A DNA stretch of 64,000 nucleotides, taken from the NCBI RefSeq assembly GCF_000715075.1, contig NC_134080.1, forward strand, positions 71,703,291-71,767,290. The letters are read 5' to 3'. The DNA comes from Nicotiana tabacum. Lineage: Eukaryota; Streptophyta; Magnoliopsida; Solanales; Solanaceae. The notes below the pieces were generated by a model. That model saw only the letters and a list, made by a program, of their open reading frames with translations. It did not search any database and was not told where the DNA came from. The position numbers were made by a program, and so were the translations under genes. Below, in pieces: positions 1 to 11,078 of this stretch; the stretch's first letter is position 1; each line of letters begins with the position of its first letter.

Positions 1-1
1 T

Positions 2-39
<38 letters not shown>

Positions 40-911
40 GGATCGGGTTGCACACTGCAGTCTGCACACCCTCAGTGAGCACAACCGACTATATATATTT
101 ACGGATTGTGCTGCATACTGCAATAGATATTATTATGAGATATCTATTGAGCGGGAGTGCTGAGTGTGAGTACTGATTGACGAGAGCTGAGTCATGAGTG
201 ACTGAGAGGCTTGCCCGAGGGGCTATACTTATGAGTGATACTTTGCCCGATGGGGCTTGTTTATGAAATTACTGTTTCACTCTTCTTTTATACTGAGCAT
301 CTATTGTAAAATGTTGAACAAATGCTTTAAAGAACTTTCATTGAAACTGGAGTTTTTACGAGATATTTAGTTATTGAACTACAAATTTTGACTTGATATT
401 TCTATTGAGATTCTTTGATAGAGTATGTATATGATTTTAAATGCTTGTCATTGCACTCAGCCTTTATTTACTTTGGTTACTTACTGAGTGGGCATATTCA
501 CATTACTCCATGCACCTTGTGTGCAGATCCAGGTGCCAGAGCCTCCGAGTGAGAGCTGATCGTTGCCTTCAGAGTATTATCCGGAGATTGCAAGATAGTT
601 GCACGACATTCGCAGCCCTGTCTTTCTCCTTCCTATCCTTAGTATTTTATATTTCAGTCTTATCTTGTATTAAGCAGACAGTATTGAGTTGTATTTAGTG
701 GCTCATGACTAGTGACACTTGGATCGGGCTGGGTTGATGTACTTACCTATTTGTTTTTCTGCGTACTTCTGATATATATTAAAACAAAAGATCTGAGATT
801 ATATCTGATTAGAAAATGAATTTACAAAAGACCTTTATATTGCTCGTGTTGTTTCGGCTGGCCTAGTACTGTGATAGGCGCCATCACGACCAGGGTGTTT
901 GGGGTCGTGAT
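1..911 (+). mobile_element. Truncated Ty3/gypsy LTR (3' part, plus orientation)
   Basis: This stretch is the downstream part of a chromovirus LTR whose start lies left of the window. The reverse complement of C's LTR shares its layout: a 'cttactgagt.ggcat' block near 480, 'cgcagccctgt.tttctccttcctatcctta' spacing near 620, 'ctcatgact.gtgaca' near 703 and 'gataggcgccatcacgacc' near 873. The expected LTR end (gtcatgaca) appears as gtcgtgata at 903-911. Short ORFs inside it are not conserved and are not called. It may be a solo LTR or the edge of an element; the left flank would decide. No target duplication can be checked. Confidence 0.7.
4..35. repeat. (TA)n microsatellite
   Basis: About sixteen uninterrupted AT dinucleotides, inside the truncated LTR. 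Confidence 0.95.
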
Positions 912-916
912 AATGT

Positions 917-1354
917 AGCAGCTGGTGAGCCACCATGCTGACTACTATGAAAGATCGGGGGTGCAGCAGCTAGTGAGCCAGTATGATGACTACCATAAAA
1001 GCTTGGGGGTGCAGTAGGTGGTGAGCCAGTATGTTGACTACTATAAAAGCTCGGGGGTGGGTGCTGCAATTGGTGAGCCACCATGCTGACTACCATGAAA
1101 GCCCAGTAAAGATGATGGTATAGAAGGTGTGAGTACAAAGTTAAAAATAGTGTTACTTTGACTTTCTTTGGCAGGAATAGAATAATATTGAACTGAATTA
1201 TTAGATGGATGAGGGATAGTAAACATGGTAGATGGCAATGAAATCGACTGAGGAGGATGAGGAAGGGGAGGACTCATATTTGGCATACTTGAGGAAGTTG
1301 AAACAAATTGTTTTTCTTCTTAGATTTCATCATTTCCTTCCCCTTAGATGACAT
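917..1354 (-). pseudogene. CACTA second protein (TNPA-like), N-terminal part with 16-residue repeats
   Basis: A likely start at 1354 gives a lysine-rich beginning (MSSKGKEMMKSKKK). One frameshift later comes a proline/serine-rich stretch (MSPPLPHPPQ). The rest is a coding minisatellite: the phrase 'PPsFysSQHtGSpaaA' appears about four times (GFHGSQHGGSPIAA, PPSFYSSQHTGSPPTA, PPSFYGSHHTGSLAAA, PPIFHSSQHGGSPAAT). The unit is 16 residues, about 48 bp. A one-base change in a C-run near 1060 puts the first copy in a different frame from the others. Position downstream of the transposase fits the TNPA-type gene, but no DNA-binding domain is visible, and the reading is cut off at the LTR edge. The frame is certainly broken; the family assignment is moderate. 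Confidence 0.5.
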
Positions 1355-1676
1355 ATCTATAATATAATCATAATAAAATACAAAACTAAAATTCAACAAG
1401 TGACAGTAAATATAGAATAATTATTCTACAAATTAAATGACTAAAGACATAAATAAACAACCTAACAAGTCATAAAAATATAAATAATTTTTCAACATAA
1501 TAGATAATTAAAGGAATAACATAAAATGTTTAACATGTCATAAAAAAATACAATAATTCTTCAAATATATTAAATGATTGAAGGAAGAACAACCTGAAAA
1601 AGAATAGCAAGTCAATCCTCATCGCTATCTTCATAGTAATCATCTAAGTCTTCATCATCGCATGTTTTACTTTCAT
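1355..1676. other. AT-rich spacer between the two CACTA genes
   Basis: About 320 bases of AT-rich sequence without a supported reading frame. It lies between the end of the first CACTA protein (stop at 1677) and the start of the second. I see no other feature in it. Confidence 0.6.
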
Positions 1677-2311
1677 CTAGTAATTCTTCCTCATCTCTTG
1701 TTTCATGTTCAACACCCCTATCTTCGTTCTCATTTGGTCCAAGGACAGAAGAATCAAAATTTTCATATATCCCTTCATTATGCTGCATTCATCTGCTAAT
1801 TCATTATCCACTATTGATTCAACATTTGAAATGTCATTTTTATACGCCACATCTAATGCATCTCCGAATACCACTCTACCTACGGGCTTTGTTTTCAAAA
1901 CTACCCTCCATGCAGACTTATTCTTGCTCAAAGGATAAGGAGCATAATACACTTGTTTCACCTTTTGTGCAATGATAAAGGGATCATAAAGTCTATACTT
2001 CCCCATGTATTTAATTTCAACTATTTTATATTGAGCGTGCACCGTTGTACATCTATTTGGTGTTGGATCATACCATTTACATCAAAAGAGTACCAACTTT
2101 TTCTTCGGCCAACCTACAACATACTCCAATTCCAAAGCTACAACATACCCACGCCCCACTATTATTTGTTTTTCATTCCATTAGACCATTCTTCTGTATG
2201 AAACTTGTAACTATTGACCAAGTATTTAGATATTATTTTGACTCTAGGGTCAGGTTCTAAAGCTATATCACGTAAAAATGGGTCATTAATGCCATTAGCT
2301 GGATCATGAAC
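1677..2311 (-). pseudogene. CACTA transposase C-terminal region (DUF4216-like)
   Basis: Read on the minus strand from 2311, the frame shows a 'KYLVNSYKFHTEEW' string, then after a few stops 'CKWYDPTPNRCT', then in the ORF 2042-1677 'IVEIKYMGKYRLYDPFIIAQ' and 'VYYAPYPLSK'. This order is typical of the DUF4216 domain that follows the CACTA transposase core; its biochemical role is not established. Several in-frame stops lie between 2045 and 2180, so it cannot make a full protein. An AT-rich candidate intron precedes it. The frame ends at a stop at 1677, with acidic residues before it encoded around 1700-1800. Confidence 0.65.
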
Positions 2312-2406
2312 CTACATATATATAATTAAATATAATTTAGAATTTTAAAAATACATATAATTAATTTACATAATAAAAATCATGTTTAATAATGAGTAAT
2401 ACTTAC
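2312..2406 (-). other. Candidate intron in the CACTA transposase gene
   Basis: On the minus strand, GTAAGT at 2406-2401 and a TATATGTAG end at 2312 bound 95 very AT-rich bases. Coding-like sequence lies on both sides. The boundaries are inferred from splice consensus only. Confidence 0.45.
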
Positions 2407-2628
2407 AAATTCTTTAAACCACTCTAAAAACTTGGGATAAACAACATCTTGCTCGTATATACCACAAAGTAATTGTTATTGTAACATTTATGAGTTAAAT
2501 TAGTGGTAGATCTAATATAAAAGTCCGTAATATATACGAATATATATTTACCTATAATAAGGTTGGATCTCAGGGCAATTCAACAATACATGTGTTGCAG
2601 CTGACTTTAGCCCCATCTCGGACAACCT

Positions 2629-3456
2629 TCACTTTGGAATATTTTTTGGACCTCCTTTACCTGATTGATTAAAAATGGAAAAGGGTGGTTCCAAAGGATC
2701 GATTTCGCTTCCATCGTCATGCCGATTCGATCTATTTCTCAAACATTGCACATCATTTTCAAAATAATATGAACAAAAATAAGATGTTTCTTTAGCCACA
2801 TATGCCTCGCATATCGAACCTTCAATTCTTGATCTATTTTTTATGGTCCATTTAAATTTGCCAATAGTCATGCATAGTGTTATTTTTAGACGAAACAATC
2901 TTTAAAGAAAATACAAAAGCTAAATGATTAAATGTCATTATCTCTCGAAGGGATACATCCATCTACATTGAACTGGCCCTCCAAGTCGTGCCTTGTGCAA
3001 GGTGAATTGGAAGATGTTCCATTACATCAAAAAACCAAGAGGGAAATTTTTTGCCATCTTGTTTAAAGTTAAGATAATGTTACTCTCCATATACATTAAG
3101 TTCTCCACCCTCAATATGCTAGAACACAAATCCTTGAAAAAGTAACTTATCTCTGTAATCGATTTCCATATTCGATCGGGCAATGCATTGAACGCAGTAG
3201 GCATCAACGCTTCATATTGACGCCAATCATGGGTTTTCATTGACGCCAACTTCCCTTCTTTCATGTCAACACACCTGGATAAATTTGATGCATACCCATC
3301 AGGCATCCTCAAATTGTTAATCCAAATACAAATCTCTCTTCTCTCATCCAAGGTGAACGTGTAACTGGATTTGGACTTCTGAATCTTATTGTTAAAGTAT
3401 GTCAGATACAACTCACTTCGCCTACAATATTCTTTTAAGTCTATCCTGGCCTTCAA
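2629..3456 (-). pseudogene. CACTA transposase, DUF4218-like region
   Basis: The ORF 3456-3022 carries 'HDWRQYEALMPTAFNALP' and 'ISYFFKDLCSSIL', which resemble the DUF4218 region following the catalytic part of TNP2-type CACTA transposases. After a break around 2900-3020, ORF 2898-2629 continues with 'IGKFKWTIKNRSRIEGSICEAY', which is the usual next block (glycine-lysine, then arginine-rich, then SI.EAY). At least one stop and a frameshift separate the two. The segment is contiguous with the transposase core on its right. The function of DUF4218 is unknown; it is normally found in this position. Confidence 0.7.
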
Positions 3457-4953
3457 TTTATCTTTGATCTATTTAGTAACATACATGACAGTGTTAAACA
3501 AGTTGTCAAAAAAATTCTTCTCGATATGCATGACGTCCAGATTATGACGAAGAATATTGTGCTTCAAAATAAGGTAATTCCCAAAATATGCCCCGTTTAG
3601 TCCAGTTATATGTGACACCATAACCTGGTATCTTAGATGGTGGAGACTCTGTTGCTTTAGGCAGATCCCTTACTCTATTTCAAATTTCTTTTGAACACAA
3701 GTAGACCGGTGGCTCCTCAAAATCAGTTGGGTTCTTCATAAATGCACTTGTATTTTGCCTAAATCCATTATTCATTGGCAAGAATCTACGGTGGCAGTCG
3801 AACCATGTATTTTTACCTCCATGTTTCAAAGCAAATGCTTTTGTGTTTTTCATACAACAAGGGCAAGCTAACTTTCCAGCAGTCGACCACCCGGATAACA
3901 TTCCATAAGCAAGAAAATCATTTATAGTCCTCCTTACAATATGAACTTTTGTTTAGTTAATATATCATATGTTTCTGCACCTTGATGCCATAATAATTGT
4001 AACTCATCAATCAAAGGTTCAAGTATACATCAATCAAACTTTTTGGATTGCATGGACCTGGAACAATATAAGTTAGGAACAGATATGAACTTGTCATACA
4101 CAACTCGGGCGGAAGATTATACGGGGTATAAAACACTAGACAACACAAAAATGGTGCAGCATAGATAGCAAATGGAGTAAATCCATCTATGCATAATCCC
4201 AACCTAATGTTTCTTGGTTCACTAGCAAACTCGGGGAACACCCTATAAAAATGCTTCCACGCTTCTCCATTTGACGGATGGCAGAGAATACCGGGTGGCC
4301 TTCTATGTTCGTAGTGCCAACTCGTATGAGGAGCAAAGGTCATTTATGCATACAACCTCTTAACCTAGGTATAAGAGGTAAGTAATGCATCGCTTTAACT
4401 TGATTTTTTTTGTATTGGCATTTGTGACTTCCTTAAAACGAGGCTGATTACAAAATTTATAGTTCTCTAGAGATGTGTTATCCTTATAGAATAATATGCA
4501 ACCTTTCTCACAACAATCAATTCTCTGTGATGAAAGACCTAACTTAGAAACCAATTTCTTAGCAGTGTAGAAATCTTTTGGTAAGTCAATGTTACTTGGA
4601 TTAAGTTCATTCATAAGCACAATAATAGAATCCATGCCCACTTGGGAAGTAGAACTATCCGATTTAACACTTAGCAATCTAACCGCAACAGACAACTTGG
4701 AATGCACCGAGCCTTCATAAAATGGACGACTAGTTTCCTCTAACTGTTGATAGAAATGCTTAGCCTCATCATTTGGTTCGGATTGAACCCCAGGAAACAT
4801 CACAAAAGTATCCCTCATTATTTCATAGTATCGAGAATTTTAAACATTATGCTCCGCAATGGGGCTACCCTCACCACCAAAAGAATTATGAAATTTAACA
4901 CCATCTAAACTAGCATGATTCTCCCCATGAACAGTCCATATATAATAATTTTC
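3457..4953 (-). pseudogene. CACTA transposase core (TNP2-like, Transposase_21 family), 5' end cut by element A
   Basis: Reading down from 4953: a transposase-associated stretch with 'WTVHGE'; the block 'MRDTFVMFPGVQSEPNDEAK' from 4818; 'LGLCIDGFTPF' near 4200; 'FYTPYNLPPELCM' and 'LTYIVPGPCNPKSLIDVYL' to about 4015; 'MLSGWSTAGKLACPCCMKNT' with 'KHGGKNTWFDCHRRFLP' at 3901-3770; and 'HNLDVMHIEKNFFDNLFNTV' near 3500. These are characteristic of the catalytic region of plant TNP2 transposases, which cut and move CACTA elements in the nucleus. Stops (for example before 4818 and at 4344-4360) and frameshifts break it. The gene does not start here: the coding frame enters from the right, across the element A insertion point. 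It is a dead copy. Confidence 0.8.
4949..4953. repeat. Left target duplication of element A (TTTTC), predicted
   Basis: Five bases directly left of A's LTR start (TGTCACGACC at 4954). The partner copy should lie beyond the right edge of the window, so the call is a prediction. Confidence 0.4.
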
Positions 4954-7608
4954 TGTCACGACCCGATTCTAGTTTAGGTCGTGATGGCACCCGACACCAT
5001 TTTCTAGGCAAGCCAACAATGAACTATGTAGTGATTCCCCTTTTTATTAAGTTATTCCAACAACTAACTTTTCTCACATTTAAAGGATTTAAATAAATAA
5101 CGGAATTTTAAAGCAGTCAAGCAAAAATGACTAAATGAAATCATAACTGTAGAGATACAATCCAGAATGAGAAGTCTACTAGTGTGTGTGCCAAGATCTG
5201 GTGTCACAAGTGTATGAGAATTCTAGTAGAATATACAAAAGAATACTAGTCTACTTTCTGAAATGTAATAGATAGAAAAATATAACAAAAGGAAGACTTC
5301 AACTGCTACAGTACGGCTCGAAAGGACAGTTCACCGAGTAGTCTCAAAGCGGGGCTCAAATATGCGTGCCGGACTGGTAACCAGATGCATTCGCCTCAGA
5401 TCCTATACAATTAAGTACAAAAATGTAGCATGAGTACATAAACAACATGTACCCAACAAGTATCCAATCTAACCTCAAAGAAGCAGTGTCGAGAGGTCGA
5501 CTTTGACACTTACTAAGGCTAATAATGAGATATCAACATTTTATACTAAGCATGGTATACATAAATAATATTGAAATTCAAAGAAAAATAGTTTATATCT
5601 CAAGGCAATAAAGCAGTATCAATTTAAAATATGTTTCAAAGATTTATCATGCACAATCATGCCGAGGTCGTACGGCCCGATTCAACATAATATTTAAACT
5701 GTGCACTGCGGAGAGTCGAACGACGCAAACCATAGATGCATCTATTTACTACCGAGGTGCTCGTCCCGATCCACAAATAGCAATTATTTTCAAAGAAAAC
5801 ACAAATTTCACATATACAGTCAAGTATTCCTTTAAGTCTTCAAGTAAGTGAATTTAACCTTTTACACTTCTTTTATCAAATTCCAATGACTTAAGTAATA
5901 ACATTAACAAGTAAGGGCACAAACATTTCAAGTAAAACATGATACGAGTCATAAACTACCCGGACAATAGCGTAATAATAGCTACGGACGGACTCTCGTC
6001 ACCTCATACGTACGTAGCCCCCACAAATAGATACACACATTTATTAATTCATCTATGGGGTTAATTCCTTCTTACAAAGTTAAAAAGGAGACTTACCTGG
6101 ACTCAAGGCCTACTTTCCGGTCCAAGATTATGCCCCAAACTCTCAATTCGGTGCCGAACAATCCAAAACTATTCAAATAGTGTAAAAACTAATCAATATA
6201 TGTTTAAAAGTTCACAACCCAACTATTAAAGTGATTACCCAACTCTAAGTGCAAGATTCCTAAAATTCATCCCCGGGCCCACATGCCCGGTTTTTAAGAA
6301 ATATTCAAAGAAAGTTGTTACCCATAACCTTAGGAACATAAATATATGATTTTCACTAAGTTCCATAACTATTTCGTGGTAAAATCCCATTTTTATCAAA
6401 ACTCTAGGTTTTCATCTAAACCCATGATTTTCACTAATTTAAATGTTATAATCTACCCATAAACTATGTATTAAACTCACATTAGGTAAAAATTACTTAC
6501 CTCACAAAGATAGGTCGAAATCCCCTCCTTAAGAGCTCTCAAATCGCCCAAGAGTGAAATAAATGACCCCATAAATGCCTAAGTCCCGTTTTAAAAACCT
6601 CACTGCCCAGCTGGATCCTTCATCGTGAACGTGGAAGGGGCCTCGCATTTGTGAAGGAAAATGGCCCAGGTCCCCTGGAGACACTACATCGCAAACGCGA
6701 CCAAGGCCTCGTGAACGCGGAGGTTGGCTTGGCCTACCCTTCGCGAACGTGAGGGCTGCCTCGCAAACGCAAAGAATAAGTCACCGGCCCCAGACCTTCG
6801 CAAACGTGGACTAGCTATCACGAACGCGTAGCACAATTTCCCCGCAGTCCCAATCCATTCTATGCGAACGCAATGATCCCTTCGTGTTCGCGAAGAAAGA
6901 AACCAGAACTGGGATTTTCAGGTTTTCTATACTTTGCTCTGAGGGATCTGAAACTCACCCGAGCCACTCGGGACCCCATCCAAAGGCACTAACAAGTCTA
7001 TAAACATGATACGGACCTGGTCAAACTCTCGAAACACGAAAATCAACAACGAACCCAAGAATCACACCCCAAAACCAAATTGAATCAAACTTTGAGCTTC
7101 AAGTTTCCTAATCGCTCCGAAAACGCCGAATCATACTTAGACTATTCGGAATGACACCAAATTTTACGTGCAAGTTTTAAATGACATTACAGAACTATTC
7201 GCAGTATTGTAATTCCATTTGAACCTCGATATCATCAAAACCCGTTCCAAACCAAAATTAAAGAACTTCTAAAATCTTCAAGAACCAACTTTCACTATTT
7301 GGCACCAAAACGCTCCCGGGTCATCAAAAACTCGATCCGAATATACGCCCAAGTCTGAAATCATCATACGAACCTATTGGAACTATCAAATCCCGATTCT
7401 GAGGTCGTTTACTCAAAATTTTGGCCAAAGTCAAACTTAGAGAATTTAAGCCAACTTAAGGAACCAAGTGTTCCAATTTAAACCCGAACTCTTCCAAATC
7501 CCGAACCAACCATTCCCACAAGTCATAAATCAGTATAAGAAAGTATGGGAAGTCTTTTATTTAGGGAATAAGGTTCTAGAAAGCAAAGCGATCGGTCGGG
7601 TCGTTACA
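4954..7608 (-). repeat. Element A 3' LTR (2655 bp)
   Basis: Bounded by TGTCACGACC at 4954 and GGTCGTTACA ending at 7608 (plus strand). It matches the partial copy at 12885-13715. It holds no conserved ORF. A CpG-rich block of repeated short words sits at 6605-6900. Confidence 0.92.
6605..6900. repeat. CpG-rich block of iterated 'tcgcgaacgcg' words in A's LTR
   Basis: Variants of (t)cgCGAACGcg and its partner tTCGCgaag recur at least ten times, amid otherwise AT-rich LTR sequence. In the element's orientation it lies about 0.7-1.0 kb from the LTR 5' end. C's LTR has a different iterated word at the same relative position. Confidence 0.75.
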
Positions 7609-9200
7609 TTTTCCACCTCTTAAATAAACATTCGTCCTCGAATGCGTTTAGATTCATACTTGAAGTGCTGAATAAGAGTGGATATCTGCTCTGCATGTCC
7701 TCCTCGGACTCACATGTCGCCTCCTCGACTGGTTGGCCCCTCCACTGAACCTTTACCGCGAAAATCCTCTTGGACCTCAACCAGTGATCCTGTCTAGCAA
7801 CAATGGCAACTGGCTCCTCCTCATAACCCAGGATCTCATCTAACTGCATAGTGCTGAAGTCTAAAACATGTGAAAAGTCGGCGTGGTACCTCCGGAGCAT
7901 AGACACGTGAAAAATTGGATGAACTCCTGATAGGCTGGGAGGTAAAGCAAGCTCATAAGCAACCTCCCCAACTTGCCTCAACACCTCAAATGGGCCTATA
8001 AACCTGGGTCTCAACTTGCCCTTCTTCCTGAATCTCATAATACCTTTCATCGGCAAGACTTTCAAGAGAACCTTCTCTCCTACCATAAATTATATATCAC
8101 GTGCCTTCTAATCCGCGTAACTCTTCTGTCTGGACTGTGCTGTGCGAAGTCACTCCTGAATCAACTTTACCTTTTCCAAGGCATCTTTTATCAAATCAGT
8201 GCTATAAAACTTAGCCTTGTCGGGCTCAAAACACCCGATGGAAGAACGATATTGCCAACCGTATAGAGCCTCAAATAAGAGCCATCTCGATGTTGGATTG
8301 ATAATTGTTGTTGTAAGCAAAACACGGCCAAAGGTAAGAATCGATCCCACTACCCTCCAAAGTCAATCACACATGCTCTGAGCATGTCCTCTAGGATCTA
8401 AACTGTCTGCTCCGACGACCCGTCGGTCTATGGATGAAATGTTGTGCTGAGCTCTACATAGGTCCCCAACTCACTCTGAACGGCTCTCCAGAAATGTTAA
8501 GTAAACTGAGGGCCTCTATCTGATATGATGGAAGTAGGCACACCATGCAACCGAACTATCTCCTGAATATAAATCTGGTCCAACCTCTCTGAAGTATATG
8601 TAGTCAACACCGGAATGAAGTGTGTCGACTTGGTCAACCTGTCGACAATAACCCAAACTGCATCAAACTTCTGCAAGGTCCGCGACAACCCAACAACGAA
8701 GTCCATAGTAATGAGCTCCCATTTTCCCTCTGGTATAGTCATCTGCTGAAGTAGGCCACCTGGCCTCTGGTGCTCATACTTGACATGCTGCCAATTTAGG
8801 CACCTAGCTAAATACTCAACTATGTCTTTCTTTATTTGCCGCCACCAATAATGTTGCCTCAGGTCACGATATATCTTTGTAGCACCTCGGTGAATGGAAT
8901 ACCGAGAACTGTGTGCCTCCTTAGAATCTTTCCTCTCAAGCCCTCGACATTAGGAACACATAGACGGGCTTGGAGTCGCAGAACACTATCCTTGCTGATA
9001 GAAACCTCCTTGGCACTGCCTTGTACTACCATCTCTCTAAGAACTACAAAGTGCGGATCATCAAACTGTCGAGCCTTGATCTGTTCCAATAATGAAGAGT
9101 GGGCAATGACACACGTAAGAACTCGGTTAGGCTCTGAAATATCCAGCCTTACGAGTCTGTTATCCAAGGACTAAATGTCCAAAGCTAGTGAACTCTCCTC
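7604..9200 (-). pseudogene. Element A integrase with C-terminal chromodomain
   Basis: The integrase joins element cDNA to the chromosome. On the minus strand the zinc region retains the H..H and the first Cys, but the second Cys of 'C..C' is Trp (RCLNWQ). The core shows the first Asp in 'ITMDFVVGL', the second in 'IISDRG' (8500-8742) and Glu in 'TDGSSE' near 8420. ORF 8086-7604 has the conserved '[12 protein letters not shown]' and then a chromodomain-like tail ('EEPVAI', '[14 protein letters not shown]'), which targets heterochromatin in chromoviruses. In-frame stops occur at FHP-stop near 8430, after FT near 8500, and before 'KARDI' near 8110; there is a frameshift near 8870-8900. The last frame runs through the purine tract and ends on the TAA inside the LTR's first five bases. 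Confidence 0.88.
7609..7622 (-). other. Polypurine tract of element A
   Basis: On the minus strand a purine-rich run (AAGAGGTGGAAAA) directly precedes the 3' LTR. This is where plus-strand DNA synthesis starts in LTR retroelements. Confidence 0.75.
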
Positions 9201-10480
9201 TGTTGAAATGAATGCCAAGCTATCTATACTCTATGCCTTTCTGCTTAAGGCATCCGCGACTACATTTGCCTTGCCCAGATGATAAAGAATGGTGATGTCA
9301 TAATCTGTCAGTAACTCAAGCCATCTATGTTGCCTTAAATTAAGATCCATTTGCTTGAAAAAATGTTGTACACTGCGATAATTAGTGTAAACCTCACATG
9401 ACACCCTATAAAGAGAATGCCTCCAGATCTTAAGAGCATGAACAATCGCGACTAACTCTAGATCGTGCACAGGGTACTTCTTCTCATGAATCTTCAGTTG
9501 ACGTGAAGCATATGCAATAACTCGTCCCTACTGCATCAGTACACAACCCAAACCAATGCGTGAAGCATCGCAATAAATCATATACATCCCCGAACCGGAA
9601 GGCAATACTAGAACCAATGTTGTAGTCAAAGCTGTCTAGAGCTTCTGAAAGCTCGCCTCACAATCATCGAACCAACGGAATGGAGCACCCTTCTGGGTCA
9701 ATCTAGTTAGAGGTGCTGCAATGGATGAAAAGCCCTGCACAAACCGACGATAATAACCTTCTAACCCTAAGAAACTTCTGATCTCAGTCACCGAAATGGG
9801 ACGATGCCAATTCAGAACTGCCTCGATCTTCTTGGGATCCACCTTAATACCTTCTCCTAATACAACATGCCCTAAGAATGCCACAAACTCTAGCCAAAAC
9901 TCACACTTGGAGAACTTAGCATATAGCTTCTATTCTCGCAATGTCTGAAGCACCACTCTCAAATTCTGCTCGTGCTCCCCCAGGCTACGTGAGTAGATCA
10001 AAATGTCATCAACGAAGACAATGACAAACAAATCAATATAAGGCCTGAATAACCTGTTCATCAAATCCATAAACGTCGTTGGGGCATTAGTCAAGCCGAA
10101 GGACATCACTAGAAAATCATAATGGCCATATCTAGTACAAAAAGCAGTCTTCGTAACATATGAGTCCCAAATCTTCAACTGATGATACCCTAATCTCAAG
10201 TTAATCTTAGAGAACACCCTGGCACCCTACAACTGGTCAAAAAATTCATCAATACATGACAACGGGTACTTGTTCTTGATGGTAACTTTGTTCAACTGGT
10301 GGTAATCAATGCACATCCCCATAGTTCCATCTTTCTTCTTCACAAATAACACTGGTGCACCCTAAGGTGATACACTGACGAACCCCTTGCTAAAATCTCC
10401 TCAAGCTGCTCCTTCAACTCTTTCAACTCTTTCGGAACCATACGGTACGGGGGGGATAGATATAGGCTGGGTACCTGGAG
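9201..10480 (-). pseudogene. Element A reverse transcriptase and RNase H
   Basis: The RT block 10217-9930 contains '[16 protein letters not shown]'-type palm sequence and an intact catalytic 'FVDDILIYS'. The next block (9884-9636) has 'FLGHVV', '[19 protein letters not shown]' and 'KGAPFRW'. RNase H follows: 'DASR' Asp near 9570, '[16 protein letters not shown]' Glu, then '[12 protein letters not shown]', where the catalytic Asp of the usual TDH is Asn, and '[13 protein letters not shown]' at the end. In-frame stops: TAG at QL-stop-GARVF near 10228 (C has CAG there), TAG near 9932, TAG near 9635 and TAG near 9530. It cannot be active. The order and motifs leave little doubt about the family. 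Confidence 0.9.
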
Positions 10481-11078
10481 CCAAATCAATACAGAAATCA
10501 ATATCACGATCTGGTGGCATGCCTGGAAGGTCAGAAGGAAACACATCAGTGAATTCTCGAACTGCTAGCACTGAATCAATTGTTGGAGACTCTGTGGTAG
10601 TGTCCCAAACAAAATCTAGATAAGACAAACAACCCTTTTCGACCATATGTCGAGCCTTCATAAAAGAGATGACCCAACTAGATGTACTAATAGATGAACC
10701 CTTCCACTCCAATCTTGGCAATTTTGGCATCGCTAAGGTAACAGTCTTGGCATGGCAATCAAGGATGGCGTGATATGGGGATAACCAATCCATGCCCAGG
10801 ATAACCTCAAAGTCGGTCATACCAAGTAATAGAAGGTCTGTTCTAGTCTCGTAACCACAAAATGTGACCATACAGGACCAATAGATCTGATCTACAACCA
10901 CAGAATTGCCTATAGGAGTGGACGCATAGACAGGAGTACCCAAGGGCGCACAAGAAACATACAAGGAATGAGCAAACATAGATGATACATATGAATAAGT
11001 AGATCCTGGATCAAATAACACCGAAGCATCCCTACCGCTGACAGAAATAATACTTGTGATCACGACATCTGAGGCCAC
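10481..11078 (-). pseudogene. Element A aspartic protease and RT leader
   Basis: An open stretch from 11078 shows the chromovirus protease active-site string 'LFDPGSTYSYVS', then 'GMTDFEVILGMDWLS', a typical retropepsin-like C-terminal block. The frame continues into the spacer with 'DVFPSDLPGMPPDRDIDFCI', the usual start of the RT region. The frame is lost near 10440. The protease would cut the gag-pol polyprotein inside the particle. This is the longest open frame left in A (225 codons, down to 10401). Confidence 0.88.

Larger units (their letters stand above)
913..4953 (-). mobile_element. Decayed CACTA (En/Spm) DNA transposon, partial
   Basis: Minus-strand fragments in the order transposase (TNP2-like), DUF4218-like, DUF4216-like and then a second proline/serine-rich protein match the layout of plant CACTA elements. 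All are broken by stops and frameshifts. The transposase frame runs up to 4953, where element A begins, so the upstream part of the gene and that terminal inverted repeat should lie beyond A, right of the window. The other end abuts the truncated LTR at 911. No CACTA terminal repeat is visible here. Domain calls are by recognition of characteristic residue strings, not by search. Confidence 0.85.

Noticed and set aside
913..4953. CACTA terminal inverted repeats
   Set aside because: I found no CACTACAAGAAA-like end in this stretch. One end should be displaced beyond the window, and the other meets the truncated LTR.
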